This document shows positions 25,650 through 34,951 of a stretch of DNA of 64,000 nt, piece after piece. Position 1 is the stretch's first letter, and each line of letters begins with the position of its first letter. This DNA is from Halorubellus litoreus (GTDB lineage: Archaea; Halobacteriota; Halobacteria; Halobacteriales; Natrialbaceae). A program made the translations under genes and the position numbers. The notes under the pieces are model-generated. The model saw only the letters and a program-made list of their open reading frames with translations, had not been told where the DNA came from and did no database searches. The DNA lies in contig NZ_JAZAQL010000005.1 of assembly GCF_037081675.1 (NCBI RefSeq), positions 272,664-336,663 of the forward strand, in the 5' to 3' direction.

Positions 25650-25886
25650 CTACGCCAGGAGCGATGCGACGTCGACGACAGTGGTTCCGGGGAGGCCCAG
25701 CGGGTCGAAGTCGAACAGGACGTTCAGCGCGTACAGGATGCCGAGGACGATCGCGGCGACGATACCGACGCGGATGGCGATGGCGACCGCGACGCGCACG
25801 AGCAGCACGACGACGACGAGCACGACGAGCGCGATGACCGCGAGCGCGAGCGCGTCGAACCCGAAGGCCACCTGGAGTGGGAACAT
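25650..25886 (-). CDS. Small membrane protein
   Basis: A 78-aa protein with two long hydrophobic segments (about 11-32 and 34-56) broken by a single Arg, and a short Leu/Val-rich tail. ATG 25886 is chosen because a TATA-like box (acttatgc on the minus strand, about 25910-25917) lies about 25-31 bases upstream. No family recognised. Confidence 0.6.
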   Translation of the reverse strand: MFPLQVAFGFDALALAVIALVVLVVVVLLVRVAVAIAIRVGIVAAIVLGILYALNVLFDFDPLGLPGTTVVDVASLLA

Positions 25887-26037
25887 ACCCGATTCCAGAC
25901 CCACGGCGGGCATAAGTTTGTGGGCAAGGATGGGTGGTCGACGGTGCGCTGAACGCTCCGAACTCGGTTCGATGGCGCGTCGGGACCGCGCCGAGGCGAC
26001 GCGAGGAACTATGTAGGAGACGCGTCAAACGGTTGGG

Positions 26038-26751
26038 ATGAAACGACGTGGGGTGTTCGAGCTGGTCGGTGCAGCCGCCATCGGCAGCATCGCGGGGTAC
26101 TACGCCGGGGCGAAGGAGCTACTCGGAATCCAGTCGTCGACGCCCGCGCTCGCCTCGTCGAGGGGGCCGGAGACGAGCACGGAACCGGCGTCGGACGGGG
26201 GTGGCGGGCCGCGGACGACGAACGGGGCGTTCGTCGACGAGTTCGAGCGCGAGCGCGTCGACCCGCTGGTCGCGGTCGACGGCTCGGTCGACGAGTGGGC
26301 AGTCGAGGACGGACTCGACGGCGAGAGCCTGACCGGGTCCGACGTCGCGAGCAGCGTCGCGTACGACCCCGGAACGTACGAGTGGACGGGCGACCGCCGC
26401 ATCGCGGTGGCGTTCGAGGTGAACGACGCCTACGAGAAGGGGTCGGCGCTCGTCGACTTCTACGCGGACGACGTCCGCTGGCAGGCCGACTGCGGGGTGG
26501 CAGCGGGGGAGTTCGTCCTCCGGAAGTCAGACGCCAGCCGCGCGCCGCAACGCGTCGATCTGGAGCTCGACGCACGCGCCGAACACGAACTGGTCGTCGA
26601 CGTCACCGGTGCGACCGTCGCGGTGACCGTGGACGGCGACCGCGTCACCGAGTACGAGGCCGCGTCGCCGCTCGGTCCCGGAACCGTCGGATTCAGCGTC
26701 CGCGACGACACGGAGACGGCCTTCGACAACGTCCGCGTCGAGGACCGCTGA
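26038..26751 (+). CDS. Membrane-anchored or secreted beta-sandwich-like protein
   Basis: A 237-aa protein that begins MKRRGVFELVGAAAIGS, a signal or anchor helix, followed by a low-complexity linker (about 35-65) and a beta-rich domain ending in TAFDNVRVEDR. That ending is typical of LamG/DUF1080-like jelly rolls that bind sugars or surfaces. No catalytic residues can be picked. Exported location is likely; function unknown. Confidence 0.6.
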   Translation: MKRRGVFELVGAAAIGSIAGYYAGAKELLGIQSSTPALASSRGPETSTEPASDGGGGPRTTNGAFVDEFERERVDPLVAVDGSVDEWAVEDGLDGESLTGSDVASSVAYDPGTYEWTGDRRIAVAFEVNDAYEKGSALVDFYADDVRWQADCGVAAGEFVLRKSDASRAPQRVDLELDARAEHELVVDVTGATVAVTVDGDRVTEYEAASPLGPGTVGFSVRDDTETAFDNVRVEDR

Positions 26752-27003
26752 CCGCGCCGCCGGGGCCTGCTCGCCGCCGCCATCGGTGGCCGCGAACCGC
26801 GAGGCGGTCGCCGCCACGCCCGTCCACTTTCACTTCGGTTTGGGAGGGTTCAAGTCGCTCGCTCCCGAAGCGTCTGACAGAGATGATCCCGAGTGTCCGG
26901 TAGCGACAGCGCCCCAATTAAAACAGGGTTGTGTAACATCAATCGGAGTAGAAATCCGACCATTTATGGTACCCTCGCGTGTACCAAATCTTCGTCTCGA
27001 ACG
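26752..27003. other. Intergenic region before nrdJ with promoter elements
   Basis: No gene seen. The strings aattaaaac (26917-26925) and catttatgg (26961-26969) are TATA-like; the second fits the transcript of nrdJ. I looked for a cobalamin riboswitch because NrdJ needs B12 and saw none of its conserved blocks. Confidence 0.45.
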
Positions 27004-27078
27004 ATGCATATGACACCATCTACAGCCGCCGAAAACGCCCGCAAGCTCGACGCTGCGGGCGGGGAGGGGAAGCGATGA
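27004..27078 (+). CDS. Possible 24-codon leader peptide coupled to nrdJ
   Basis: An ATG 35 bases after the promoter-like catttatgg opens a 24-codon frame (starts MHMTPSTAAENARKL) whose TGA overlaps the nrdJ ATG as ATGA. It also contains a small hairpin made of cccgc and gcggg. Overlap suggests translational coupling, yet so short a frame could be chance. Confidence 0.3.
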   Translation: MHMTPSTAAENARKLDAAGGEGKR

Positions 27079-30000
27079 GTCGGTCGAACGTCGGAGCGGA
27101 CGAGGTCGACCTGCCGATCAAGCGAACCGAGGGCGACACGCTCGAGGACCGCCTCACGGGGAACGCGTACCACAACATCCTGCCCGCGCGCTACCTCCGC
27201 AAGGACGCCAACGGCGACCTCATCGAGGAACAGGAGGACCTCTTCGTTCGCGTCTCGAAGAACATCGCACTCGCCGAAGCCGTCTACGAGGCCGACAACC
27301 AGGACGTGACCGTCGAGGTCACGCCCGACCAGCTCAAGCCCGACCACCCGCGGCGCGACGAACTCGCCGAGGAGGTCTTCGGGAAGGGTACCACGGTCGA
27401 CGACGACGCGTCCACCGAGCTCTCGGTGTACAACGTCAACAAGTTCGCGTACGACACCGTCGTCCCGGAACTCCCCGACGGCGTCCGCGAGCACGTCCAG
27501 GAGAAAGCGACCGAGTTCCAGGGGCTCATGGAGAACCTGTCGTTCATGCCGAACTCGCCGACGCTCATGAACGCCGGCGACGAACTCCAGCAGCTCTCGG
27601 CGTGCTTCGTCGACTCGCCCGAGGACGACATCGACGACATCCACCAGACCGCCAAGGAGGCCGCGCAGGTCTTCCAGAGCGGCGGCGGCATGGGGTACGC
27701 GTTCTGGCGGCTCCGCCCCTACGGCGACCCCGTCGGGTCCACGGGCGGCATCGCGTCCGGCCCCATCACGTTCATGCGGACGTACGACCAGATGTGCGAG
27801 ACGATCGCCCAGGGTGGGGCGCGTCGCGGCGCACAGATGGGCGTCATGCGCATCTCGCACCCGGACGTCATCCAGTTCATCCACGCGAAGAACAAGGACG
27901 TCAGCCTCGCGCACTCGCTGCGCCTGAACGACCCGGACGACTACACGCACAACTCCTTCGCTGACGCACTGGAGGAAGCACGGGAGCTCATCGACGACGA
28001 GGGGAAGGTCCCCAAGCACCTCCGGAACGCCGTCGAAGGCCACCTCTCGAACTTCAACATCTCCGTCGGCGTCACCGACGACTTCATGGACGCCCTCGAA
28101 GCCGGCGAGGAGTTCACGTTCACGAACCCCCGCACGGGCGAACCCCATATCGCGACCGCGGAGACGAAGGAGCTCTACGAGATGTTCGGGCTCGGCGAGC
28201 ACGTCGAGGTCGGCGAAGAGCTCTCCGTGCCCGCGGAAGCCCTCTGGGAGGACGTCATCGAAGGCGCCCACGAGAACGGCGAACCGGGCGTCATCTACCT
28301 CGAGCGCGTCAACAAGAAGCACTCCTTCGACGTCGAGGAGCACCCCGAGCACCGCATCCTCGCGACGAACCCCTGCGGCGAGCAGCCCCTCGAGGAGTAC
28401 GAGGCGTGCAACCTCGGGCACATCAACCTCTCGACGCTCGCGGACCTGGACGCGCCGGACTGGCGCGTCTGGTACGACGAGCACGGCGACGACTACGCGG
28501 ACCTCGAGAACGCGGTCGATGCGTTCCTCGACGAGGCCGTCGACTTCGAGGAGTTCAACCGGCGCATCGAGCTCGGGACGCGGTTCCTCGAGAACGTCGT
28601 CACGATGTCGGACTTCCCGGTCCCGAAGATCGAGGAGAAGGTCCGCGAGATGCGGAAGATCGGGCTCGGCGTCATGGGGCTCGCGCAGCTGTACATCCAG
28701 CTCGGAATGCGGTACGGCTCCGAGGAGTCCAACGAGGTCGCGAGCCAGCTGATGACGCACATCAACCACGAGTCCAAGTGGACGAGTCACGAGCTCGCCG
28801 AGGAACGCGGCGCGTTCGCGGACTACGCGGACTCGAAGTACGCGAACCCGACGGAGTACGCGGACTGGTTCGAGCACCACACCGGCCTCGACGCCGACGA
28901 GTGGGCAGACGGGTTCCCCATCCGGAACCACAACACGACCACCATCGCGCCGACCGGCACCACGAGCATGGTCGGGAACACGACCGGTGGCTGCGAGCCC
29001 ATCTACAACGTCGCGTACTACAAGAACGTCAGCGACGACGTGCAGGGCGACGAGATGCTCGTCGAGTTCGACGACTACTTCCTGCGCGTCCTGGAGGCGA
29101 ACGACATCGACGTCGACGCCGTCAAGGAGGAGGCCCAGGAGCAGATGGCGTCGAACGCGTTCGACGGCGTCGAGGGACTCGACACCGTCCCGGACGCCAT
29201 CGGCGAGCTGTTCGTCGTCACGAGCGACCTCGAGGGGAAGGACCACGCCGCGGTCCAGTGCGCGTGCCAGGACGGCGTGGACTCCGCCATCTCGAAGACG
29301 TGTAACTTCCCGAACGACGCCTCGCCGTCCGACATGGACGAGGTGTACCGCTACATCTACGAGAACGGCGGGAAGGGCGTCACCGTCTACCGCGACGGCA
29401 CCCGCTCGAAGCAGGTCCTCACGACGCGCGCGGACAACAAGGAGTTCGCGGACGAGGACGAGGCCGCGGAGGTCCTCGTCGAGCAGATCCAGGACGTCTT
29501 CGGCGGCATGGAGGCGTTCCTCGAGAACGACGACGTGCAGGCCGCACTCACCGAGGAGGTCTCGAGCCTGCTCGCGGCCGCGGACGGCGACCGCCGCCGG
29601 AAGCGCGACCGGCCCGCCGCGCTCCGCGGCGTCAGCCAGCGCGTGAAGACCGGGTACGGGAAGCTCTACGTCACCATCAACGAGGACCCCGACACGGGCG
29701 AGCCGTTCGAGGTGTTCGCGAACATCGGGCACTCCGGTGGGTTCACGAACTCCTTCACGGAGAGCCTGGGGAAGGTCATCTCGACGGCGCTTCAGGCGGG
29801 CGTCGACCCGGACGAGATCGTCGACGAGCTCTGCGGGACGCGGTCGCCGAAGGTGGCGTGGGACCGCGGCGAGCAGATCCAGTCCATCCCGGACGCCATC
29901 GGCACGGCGATGCGCCGGTACCTCGACGACGACATCGACAAGCCCTACCCCGAGCAGAAGACGCTCGAGGAGGCGGCCGACGACGGCGACGCGGCGGACG

Positions 30001-30227
30001 CGACCCAGCCCGACGGCGGGGCGACGACCGCCGACGCGTCCGCGGTGGACGCATCCGCCCCGAGTCCGCCCGCGGAGGGCGAGCCGGCGGCCGAGGAGAC
30101 GAGCGACGCGGTCGACGACCTCATCGCGGCCGGGGAGAGCCCCGAGTGCCCCGAGTGCGGCGGGATGTCGCTCGCGTACACCGAGGGTTGCAAGACCTGC
30201 GAGTCCTGCGGCTGGTCGGAGTGCTGA
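27075..30227 (+). CDS. nrdJ: Adenosylcobalamin-dependent ribonucleotide reductase (class II)
   Basis: Makes deoxyribonucleotides from ribonucleotides with a B12-derived radical. In the 1050-aa protein the active site is clear: Asn432, Cys434 (thiyl) and Glu436 in NPCGEQ, and the redox pair Cys177 (ACFVDS) and Cys445 (EACNLG). PTGTTSMVGNTTGGCEP is the phosphate-binding region. The C-terminus ends in a Cys-rich tail (CPECGG, then CKTCESCGWSEC) that re-reduces the active site and may bind zinc. Start ATG 27075 has a purine-rich ggggagggga before it and removes a non-homologous N-terminal tail. Low-complexity Asp/Ala linker at about 965-1020. Confidence 0.95.
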   Translation: MSRSNVGADEVDLPIKRTEGDTLEDRLTGNAYHNILPARYLRKDANGDLIEEQEDLFVRVSKNIALAEAVYEADNQDVTVEVTPDQLKPDHPRRDELAEEVFGKGTTVDDDASTELSVYNVNKFAYDTVVPELPDGVREHVQEKATEFQGLMENLSFMPNSPTLMNAGDELQQLSACFVDSPEDDIDDIHQTAKEAAQVFQSGGGMGYAFWRLRPYGDPVGSTGGIASGPITFMRTYDQMCETIAQGGARRGAQMGVMRISHPDVIQFIHAKNKDVSLAHSLRLNDPDDYTHNSFADALEEARELIDDEGKVPKHLRNAVEGHLSNFNISVGVTDDFMDALEAGEEFTFTNPRTGEPHIATAETKELYEMFGLGEHVEVGEELSVPAEALWEDVIEGAHENGEPGVIYLERVNKKHSFDVEEHPEHRILATNPCGEQPLEEYEACNLGHINLSTLADLDAPDWRVWYDEHGDDYADLENAVDAFLDEAVDFEEFNRRIELGTRFLENVVTMSDFPVPKIEEKVREMRKIGLGVMGLAQLYIQLGMRYGSEESNEVASQLMTHINHESKWTSHELAEERGAFADYADSKYANPTEYADWFEHHTGLDADEWADGFPIRNHNTTTIAPTGTTSMVGNTTGGCEPIYNVAYYKNVSDDVQGDEMLVEFDDYFLRVLEANDIDVDAVKEEAQEQMASNAFDGVEGLDTVPDAIGELFVVTSDLEGKDHAAVQCACQDGVDSAISKTCNFPNDASPSDMDEVYRYIYENGGKGVTVYRDGTRSKQVLTTRADNKEFADEDEAAEVLVEQIQDVFGGMEAFLENDDVQAALTEEVSSLLAAADGDRRRKRDRPAALRGVSQRVKTGYGKLYVTINEDPDTGEPFEVFANIGHSGGFTNSFTESLGKVISTALQAGVDPDEIVDELCGTRSPKVAWDRGEQIQSIPDAIGTAMRRYLDDDIDKPYPEQKTLEEAADDGDAADATQPDGGATTADASAVDASAPSPPAEGEPAAEETSDAVDDLIAAGESPECPECGGMSLAYTEGCKTCESCGWSEC

Positions 30228-30285
30228 CCGCGTAGCAACGTCATCTTCTCTCGTCTTCTTCTCCCGGTTCTCCGGGCTTCTCGTC

Positions 30286-31263
30286 TTAGTTCCCGCCGAG
30301 TCCGAGGTCCTCGCTGAGGTTCGCGTACAGCGTCTCGAAGCTGGTCTCGTCGGCGGCGGCTGCGGCGGCGATGGCGCGCGGTTCGAGCGTCGCCTGCCGC
30401 GTCGCGCCTTCGACGACGAGGGTTTCGGCGAGTTCGCCGCGGTACTCGGCGGTGTGGTGCGTGCGGACGACGCCGGCGAAGTAGCCCGCGATGGCGTCGG
30501 TGCGGCCGCGGACGGAGAGGTCGACGTCGTCGACGTCCGGGTCGAACGCGACGGCGTCCGCGTCGGACTCTCGGTCCCGGCGCGCGATGTCGTCGAGCGC
30601 ACCGAGCGACCCCGGCGTGAAGTCGAGCGCGTCGTGTTCGGCGGCGAACTCCGCGGCGAGCCTGTCGAACGCCGCGACGACGTCCGCGGGCGCGGGCTCC
30701 TCGCGCGGGTCGGCTTCGTCCTCGAAGGCGTCCTCGGCGGCGAGTTCGGGCGTTTCGGCGTCGAGTTCGCTCGCGAAGACGTCGTGGACGACCGCGAACG
30801 ACGACTCGCCCTCGACGACGTCGCCGAGGACGCTCGGGACGGTGAGGACGAGCGGCTGCCCGCGGTGCGTCGCGGGGAGTTCGACCACCCACCCGGCGCT
30901 GTCGTCGAACGTCCACTCGCCGTCGTACGCGCGAACGAACGTCTCCCCGAGGTACGCGCCCATCCGCCGCACCGTCTCGTTCAACGCCTCGACGTCGTCG
31001 GTCTCGGTAGCGTCTCCGCTTCCAGCGTCTTGGTCTGTCGCGGCGGCGAGGTCGGCGGCGACCTCGTCCGCGATGTCGTCGAGCGCGTGCAGCGATTCGG
31101 GCGTGTAATCGAGGGTCGCGTCGGGGTGCGCGTCGACGAACGCGGCGGCGAGGTCGCGCGGCCGACTCGCGTCCTCGCCCGCGTCCGCGTTCGCCCCGGG
31201 TGCTGTCGCGTCGGCGTTCGCGCCGCGACCCAACAGTCGCTTCAGGGACGACAGTGGATTCAT
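30286..31263 (-). CDS. Acidic protein with an internal duplication
   Basis: A 325-aa soluble protein of unknown function. Two halves resemble each other: ATLDYTPESLHALDDIADE near residue 50 and ALDFTPGSLGALDDIARR near residue 210, each followed by a segment on an extracellular-like or ligand-binding pattern (GAYLGETFVRAYDGEW in the first, AIAGYFAGVVRTHH in the second). The pattern recalls DUF3806-type domains, but I cannot confirm that. It meets nrdJ tail to tail. Confidence 0.6.
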   Translation of the reverse strand: MNPLSSLKRLLGRGANADATAPGANADAGEDASRPRDLAAAFVDAHPDATLDYTPESLHALDDIADEVAADLAAATDQDAGSGDATETDDVEALNETVRRMGAYLGETFVRAYDGEWTFDDSAGWVVELPATHRGQPLVLTVPSVLGDVVEGESSFAVVHDVFASELDAETPELAAEDAFEDEADPREEPAPADVVAAFDRLAAEFAAEHDALDFTPGSLGALDDIARRDRESDADAVAFDPDVDDVDLSVRGRTDAIAGYFAGVVRTHHTAEYRGELAETLVVEGATRQATLEPRAIAAAAAADETSFETLYANLSEDLGLGGN

Positions 31264-31388
31264 GCCCGAGCGTTGGTCGTGAGCGCGGAAAGGCGTGTCG
31301 CGGACGACTCCCGTCAGTCGAGTTCCTCGCTCGCACCCCGCGCGTGGTCGGGGAAAGGTTCACGCTCGCGGCGCACCGACGCGTTCCC

Positions 31389-31784
31389 GTGATAGCCTCC
31401 CGGACGGACCGCCTCCTCGTCGCCGCGCTCGCCGGCGTCGCCCTCGGCGCACTCCCGCCGTGGTTCCTCCGGAACCCGTTCTACGACGGTGTCTCGCCGA
31501 CCGTCTACTATCCCGGACAGGGAACCGGCCTGGAGACGTGGGGGCTCGCGACGCTCGCACTCGCCGTCCTCGCCGTCGGCGTCCTCGTCGCTCGCGACGG
31601 CCGCGTCGCCACCACCTCCGCCGCGGTCGTCGGCGCCGCCGCGACCGTCGTCGCGCTCGACACCGGCGTCGAGGGCGTCATGGTTCCGTGGCTCCTCCCC
31701 GGCCCCGGCGTCGCCATCACCGCCGCCAGCGGCCTCGCCGTCCTCGCACTCGTCGCCCGCGACCGCGCGACCCCCGAGCAATAA
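31389..31784 (+). CDS. Membrane protein with about four helices
   Basis: A 131-aa protein with hydrophobic segments near 8-25, 48-68, 72-92 and 104-122. GTG 31389 is chosen because the hydrophobic part begins right after it; the frame further up overlaps the promoter region of the divergent gene. The motif GVSPTVYYPGQGTGLETWG forms the first outer loop. No family recognised. Confidence 0.55.
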   Translation: MIASRTDRLLVAALAGVALGALPPWFLRNPFYDGVSPTVYYPGQGTGLETWGLATLALAVLAVGVLVARDGRVATTSAAVVGAAATVVALDTGVEGVMVPWLLPGPGVAITAASGLAVLALVARDRATPEQ

Positions 31785-31802
31785 GCCACGGTCTTCCCGC
31801 CC

Positions 31803-31895
31803 GAACCCCCGTCGTTAAGCCGCAGTCACCCTCCTCGAACCCCCGTCGTTAAGCCGCAGTCACCCTCCTCGAACCCCCGTCGTTAAGCCACCGGG
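31803..31895 (+). repeat. 34-bp tandem repeat carrying a promoter-like box, three copies
   Basis: Units begin at 31803, 31837 and 31871; the first two are identical over 34 bases and the third is partial. Each contains cgtcgttaagcc, a TATA-like element, and the third copy sits about 25-30 bases before the ATG at 31913. The promoter has thus been triplicated. Confidence 0.75.
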
Positions 31896-31912
31896 ACCGG
31901 AACGTGCACGCG

Positions 31913-32062
31913 ATGACCGACGACGCCGACGCGACCGCCGGCGGCGGCCGCCCGTGCCCGATGTGCGACGCCGTCCTCTACCGACGCCACTGCAAGTACG
32001 TCTGCCCGAACCACGGCGTCGTCATGGACTGCTCGGACACCTTCCACCTCCAGCGCGAGTGA
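31913..32062 (+). CDS. Small zinc-ribbon protein (49 aa)
   Basis: A 49-aa protein with Cys15-x2-Cys18 (CPMC), Cys27 and Cys31 (CKYVC), His34 and Cys40, enough to hold one or two zinc ions. The central part YRRHCKYVCPNHGVVMDCSD looks like a conserved haloarchaeal zinc-ribbon family in which such tiny proteins are common. It has its own triplicated promoter (31803-31895). Function unknown. Confidence 0.75.
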   Translation: MTDDADATAGGGRPCPMCDAVLYRRHCKYVCPNHGVVMDCSDTFHLQRE

Positions 32063-32166
32063 GTCAGTCGCCCTGTAGCGACGGCCCGTGAAACGCCGAC
32101 GTAGCGAGAGCGAGCGACAGGGAAACGCCGACCTGGCGGTCGGCGTATGCTTGCCGAGTCAGTCAG

Positions 32167-32829
32167 TCAGTCGCTTCCGACGGCCACCCGTCGATAGAGC
32201 GGGCCGGCGAGGAGGATGGCGGCGGCGATACCGAGTCCGACGACGAGCCGGGGGTCGACGGCGCCGACGCCCTCGGCGGAGAGCGTCGACAGCGAACTGC
32301 CGACGAGGATGGCCGCGATCGTCCACGGGAGTTCGCCGACGACGGTCGCGGCGCAGAACGCCGGCAGGGAGACGCCGGTCATCGCGGCGGTCGCGGTGAC
32401 GGCGTCCGCCGGAAGCGGCGCGAGCCGGGCGGCGGTGACCCCGCGGAAGTCTCCAGTGGTCTCGAAGTACTCGCCCGCGGCGGCGAGGAATCGCTCGCCG
32501 GGCGCGAGCCACGACAGCGGGTTGTCCTCGCCGTCACCGAAGTACCGGCCGGCGGCGAACACCGGTATCGACGTCAGGACCGCGCCCGCGAGCGCGACCG
32601 GAATCCCGACCGCGACGCCGTACCCGTACCCGACGACGACCGCGACGAGCGTCGTCGGCCACGCCACCAGCGGTCGGAGCAGGTAGCACGCAACGAGCGC
32701 GACGCCGAAGACGACGGGGTCGTCTGCGAGCGCGTCCAGCGCGGAGAACGTCGCGCTCGGCGACACCGCGAGCGACGCCACGACGACCGTGGCGACGAGC
32801 GCGACCCCGACCGCAGCGCGACGATGCAT
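32167..32829 (-). CDS. TVP38/TMEM64 (VTT domain) family membrane protein
   Basis: A 220-aa membrane protein of the DedA-related VTT superfamily, thought to act in lipid scrambling or membrane homeostasis. It shows the order of helices with the re-entrant motif FAAGRYFGDG and ARLAPLPADAVTATAAMTGV, which is diagnostic by eye. The start ATG 32829 is preferred to the GTGs two codons upstream. Confidence 0.8.
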   Translation of the reverse strand: MHRRAAVGVALVATVVVASLAVSPSATFSALDALADDPVVFGVALVACYLLRPLVAWPTTLVAVVVGYGYGVAVGIPVALAGAVLTSIPVFAAGRYFGDGEDNPLSWLAPGERFLAAAGEYFETTGDFRGVTAARLAPLPADAVTATAAMTGVSLPAFCAATVVGELPWTIAAILVGSSLSTLSAEGVGAVDPRLVVGLGIAAAILLAGPLYRRVAVGSD

Positions 32830-32970
32830 CACCACCGACTATCCCCCGGGTGCATGAACGTCTTTCCCCTCGCCCCCCGGTAGACCACGTTCGCGTCACC
32901 GCGGTGCGAGGTCGCCGGACGGCAGTGGGGCGCGCAACGCTTTTGGCTCGCGGCCGAGGACTCGAAGGCG

Positions 32971-33375
32971 ATGACTGGCGACGACGGCGAGCGCCCGAGT
33001 GCGGGCGGGGGCGTGGAGGGCGACCCCGTGGAGGTCGGCGTCGAACTGCTCGCGAAGGCCGAGGACGCCGAGCTGTCGCTCGCCGACGCGATGGACCGCG
33101 TCGAAGCGGTCAGTACCGCGCCGCGGGTCGTCCGCGAGATACTCGACACCGCCGAGCTGCGCGGCGTCATCGAACGCGAGGACGGCGTCGTCGCGGTCGC
33201 GGGCGGCGGCGGGTACGTCTCGCAGACGACCGACGTCGTCCGCCGCGAGGGCGACTACGACTGCCGGCGCTGCGGCACCGGTCTCGCCACTGGGCACTTC
33301 GTGCAACTCGAGGCCGGCGAACTCGGGCCGTTCGGCTCCGAGTGCGTCAGGAAAGTCACGGGCCGCGACGACTGA
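32971..33375 (+). CDS. Winged-helix plus zinc-ribbon small protein
   Basis: A 134-aa protein with an N-terminal helical region resembling a winged helix (LLAKAEDAELSLADAMDRVE and following) and a C-terminal zinc ribbon: CRRCGTG, then FGSECVRK. A DNA- or RNA-binding role is likely. The TATA-like string cgcttttggc at about 32938-32947 lies 24-33 bases before the ATG. It resembles a haloarchaeal family I recall as DUF5830, unverified. Confidence 0.65.
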   Translation: MTGDDGERPSAGGGVEGDPVEVGVELLAKAEDAELSLADAMDRVEAVSTAPRVVREILDTAELRGVIEREDGVVAVAGGGGYVSQTTDVVRREGDYDCRRCGTGLATGHFVQLEAGELGPFGSECVRKVTGRDD

Positions 33376-33428
33376 CCGCTCGAGGACCGCGGACGACGAC
33401 GACGGCCGCCGAGAGCGGTCGATTCGCG

Positions 33429-34814
33429 CTACGAGCGCTCGCGGAGCTCCTCGATGAGTTGCTGGATGAGCGCTTGCTGTTGCTCGAGGAGGTCGTTCTG
33501 TGCGTCGACGCGGGATTCGAGGTCCTCGATGCGGTCCGCGAGGTCCGCGGCCGTCACGCCCGATTCGGTCGCGGGCTCGAACCCGGCGGCCGCGAACCCA
33601 CCGCTCTCGTCGTCCTCGCTCCCGTCGCTCCCGTCGGCGCCCGCGCCGTCCCCGGCGTCGTCGGTCGCGCTCCCGTCCTCGGGGGACAGGAGCCGCGACG
33701 ACTCCTCGACGCCGCCCGGAGCGGCGTCCCCGTCGGCGTCTGCGTTCGCGGTATCGTCCGCGGGCTCTGCACGCCGGCTGTCGGCGGACTCGGCGTCAGC
33801 GGACTGCGGTCGGCGGTCGGCCGAGCCATTGCTCTCACTCGCCTGCGGTCGGCGGTCGGTGGCGTCGTCGGCCGGTTCCGCGCGCCGCCGGCTGGCGTCG
33901 GCGCTCGCGTCCGCCCCCCTCGTCTCGGCTCCACCACCGGCAGCGTCCCCGCCACCGGACACCGGTCGACGTGGGTCCTCGCTCGCATCCGCGGGGTCGC
34001 TCGCACCCGAGTCGGCGTCCAGCGACTCGGATTTCTCGTCGTCGAGGAACGGGTCGCCGCTCGTGTCCGCCGGCCGCGACCCCGACCCCGACCCGAGCGG
34101 GTCGACGCCCTCGCCGAAGTCGACGCCGCCACCCGCGGACCCCGAGCCGGTCGCCGAATCCGGCGTCTCCTCGGCCGGGTCGACGAGCGCGTTCAGTTCC
34201 GCGAGCGAACTCACGTCGTAGTACGCGAACAACGCCTGCGTGAGGCGTTCGCGGACCACCGCGATGTGCTCGTTCGGCGTCTTGATGCGCTGCGGGCGGC
34301 CGTCGACCGCGATGACGATCTGCGTCGCAACGCTCCCCTCCTCGAAGTCGAGCGCGGTGACGTCCTCGAAGTGGTACTGCTCGTGGTCGGCGTCCCAGAC
34401 CGCGCTCCCGACGTGCTTCAGGAGGCGGTCGCTCGTCACGATGAGCGTCAGCTCGCTGAACCGGAACGTCTGCACGACCGTCTCCCCGGGGTCCGTGACG
34501 CCGGAGCCGTTGAGGACGCCGGCGAGCACGGGATGGAGGACGTCGTCGGCGACACTCGAGGGAACGGTGAAGTCGCGTTCCCCGTCGATACTGTACGTGA
34601 GCGTGATGCGCGTCTTCCGACGACCGTCCTTGACGGTGACGCGCTCTGCGTCGTGCGGGTACGACTCGACGGATTCGTCGCTCAGGAGGCTCTCCGAGCG
34701 GTAGACGAGCGTCCGCGACGCGGTGACGAACAGGCCGTCTTCGCCGCCGAGCGACACGCTCGCAGCGACCTCTTCGCCGTCGAGCTCTCCTTGCACGATA
34801 CCCGGAACGTCCAT
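33429..34814 (-). CDS. PH-like domain protein with long disordered linker and coiled coil
   Basis: A 461-aa protein with three parts: an N-terminal region (about 1-190) of repeated beta strands with a bacterial PH-like look (LTLIVTSDRLLKHVG), a long Asp/Ser/Ala-rich disordered stretch (about 210-405), and a C-terminal coiled coil (ADLADRIEDLESRVDAQND, about 415-461). No membrane helix. The layout fits a scaffold or signalling protein, with oligomerisation through the tail. Function unknown. Confidence 0.65.
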   Translation of the reverse strand: MDVPGIVQGELDGEEVAASVSLGGEDGLFVTASRTLVYRSESLLSDESVESYPHDAERVTVKDGRRKTRITLTYSIDGERDFTVPSSVADDVLHPVLAGVLNGSGVTDPGETVVQTFRFSELTLIVTSDRLLKHVGSAVWDADHEQYHFEDVTALDFEEGSVATQIVIAVDGRPQRIKTPNEHIAVVRERLTQALFAYYDVSSLAELNALVDPAEETPDSATGSGSAGGGVDFGEGVDPLGSGSGSRPADTSGDPFLDDEKSESLDADSGASDPADASEDPRRPVSGGGDAAGGGAETRGADASADASRRRAEPADDATDRRPQASESNGSADRRPQSADAESADSRRAEPADDTANADADGDAAPGGVEESSRLLSPEDGSATDDAGDGAGADGSDGSEDDESGGFAAAGFEPATESGVTAADLADRIEDLESRVDAQNDLLEQQQALIQQLIEELRERS

Positions 34815-34951
34815 GCGCCGTCCTTCACGAGAGTGCGGCTTAAATCCGTGGGGACGTCGTGTCGCCGCGGCGACGCGATGGACTGAGACCCCGTCTCGTA
34901 CCGCGGTAACATGAGAAGGTTCAAGTCCCGGAGCGGACTACGAACTGGTGA

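Noticed and set aside
26821..27074. Cobalamin riboswitch before nrdJ
   Set aside because: The conserved B12-box blocks are not visible and the region is short.
26964..30602. A 1212-codon open frame on the minus strand opposite nrdJ
   Set aside because: Shadow of the GC-rich nrdJ gene. It has Arg- and Val-rich composition and no motifs.
31803..31895. CRISPR-like or Z-shaped repeat array
   Set aside because: Only three short copies with no spacers, so a simple tandem repeat.
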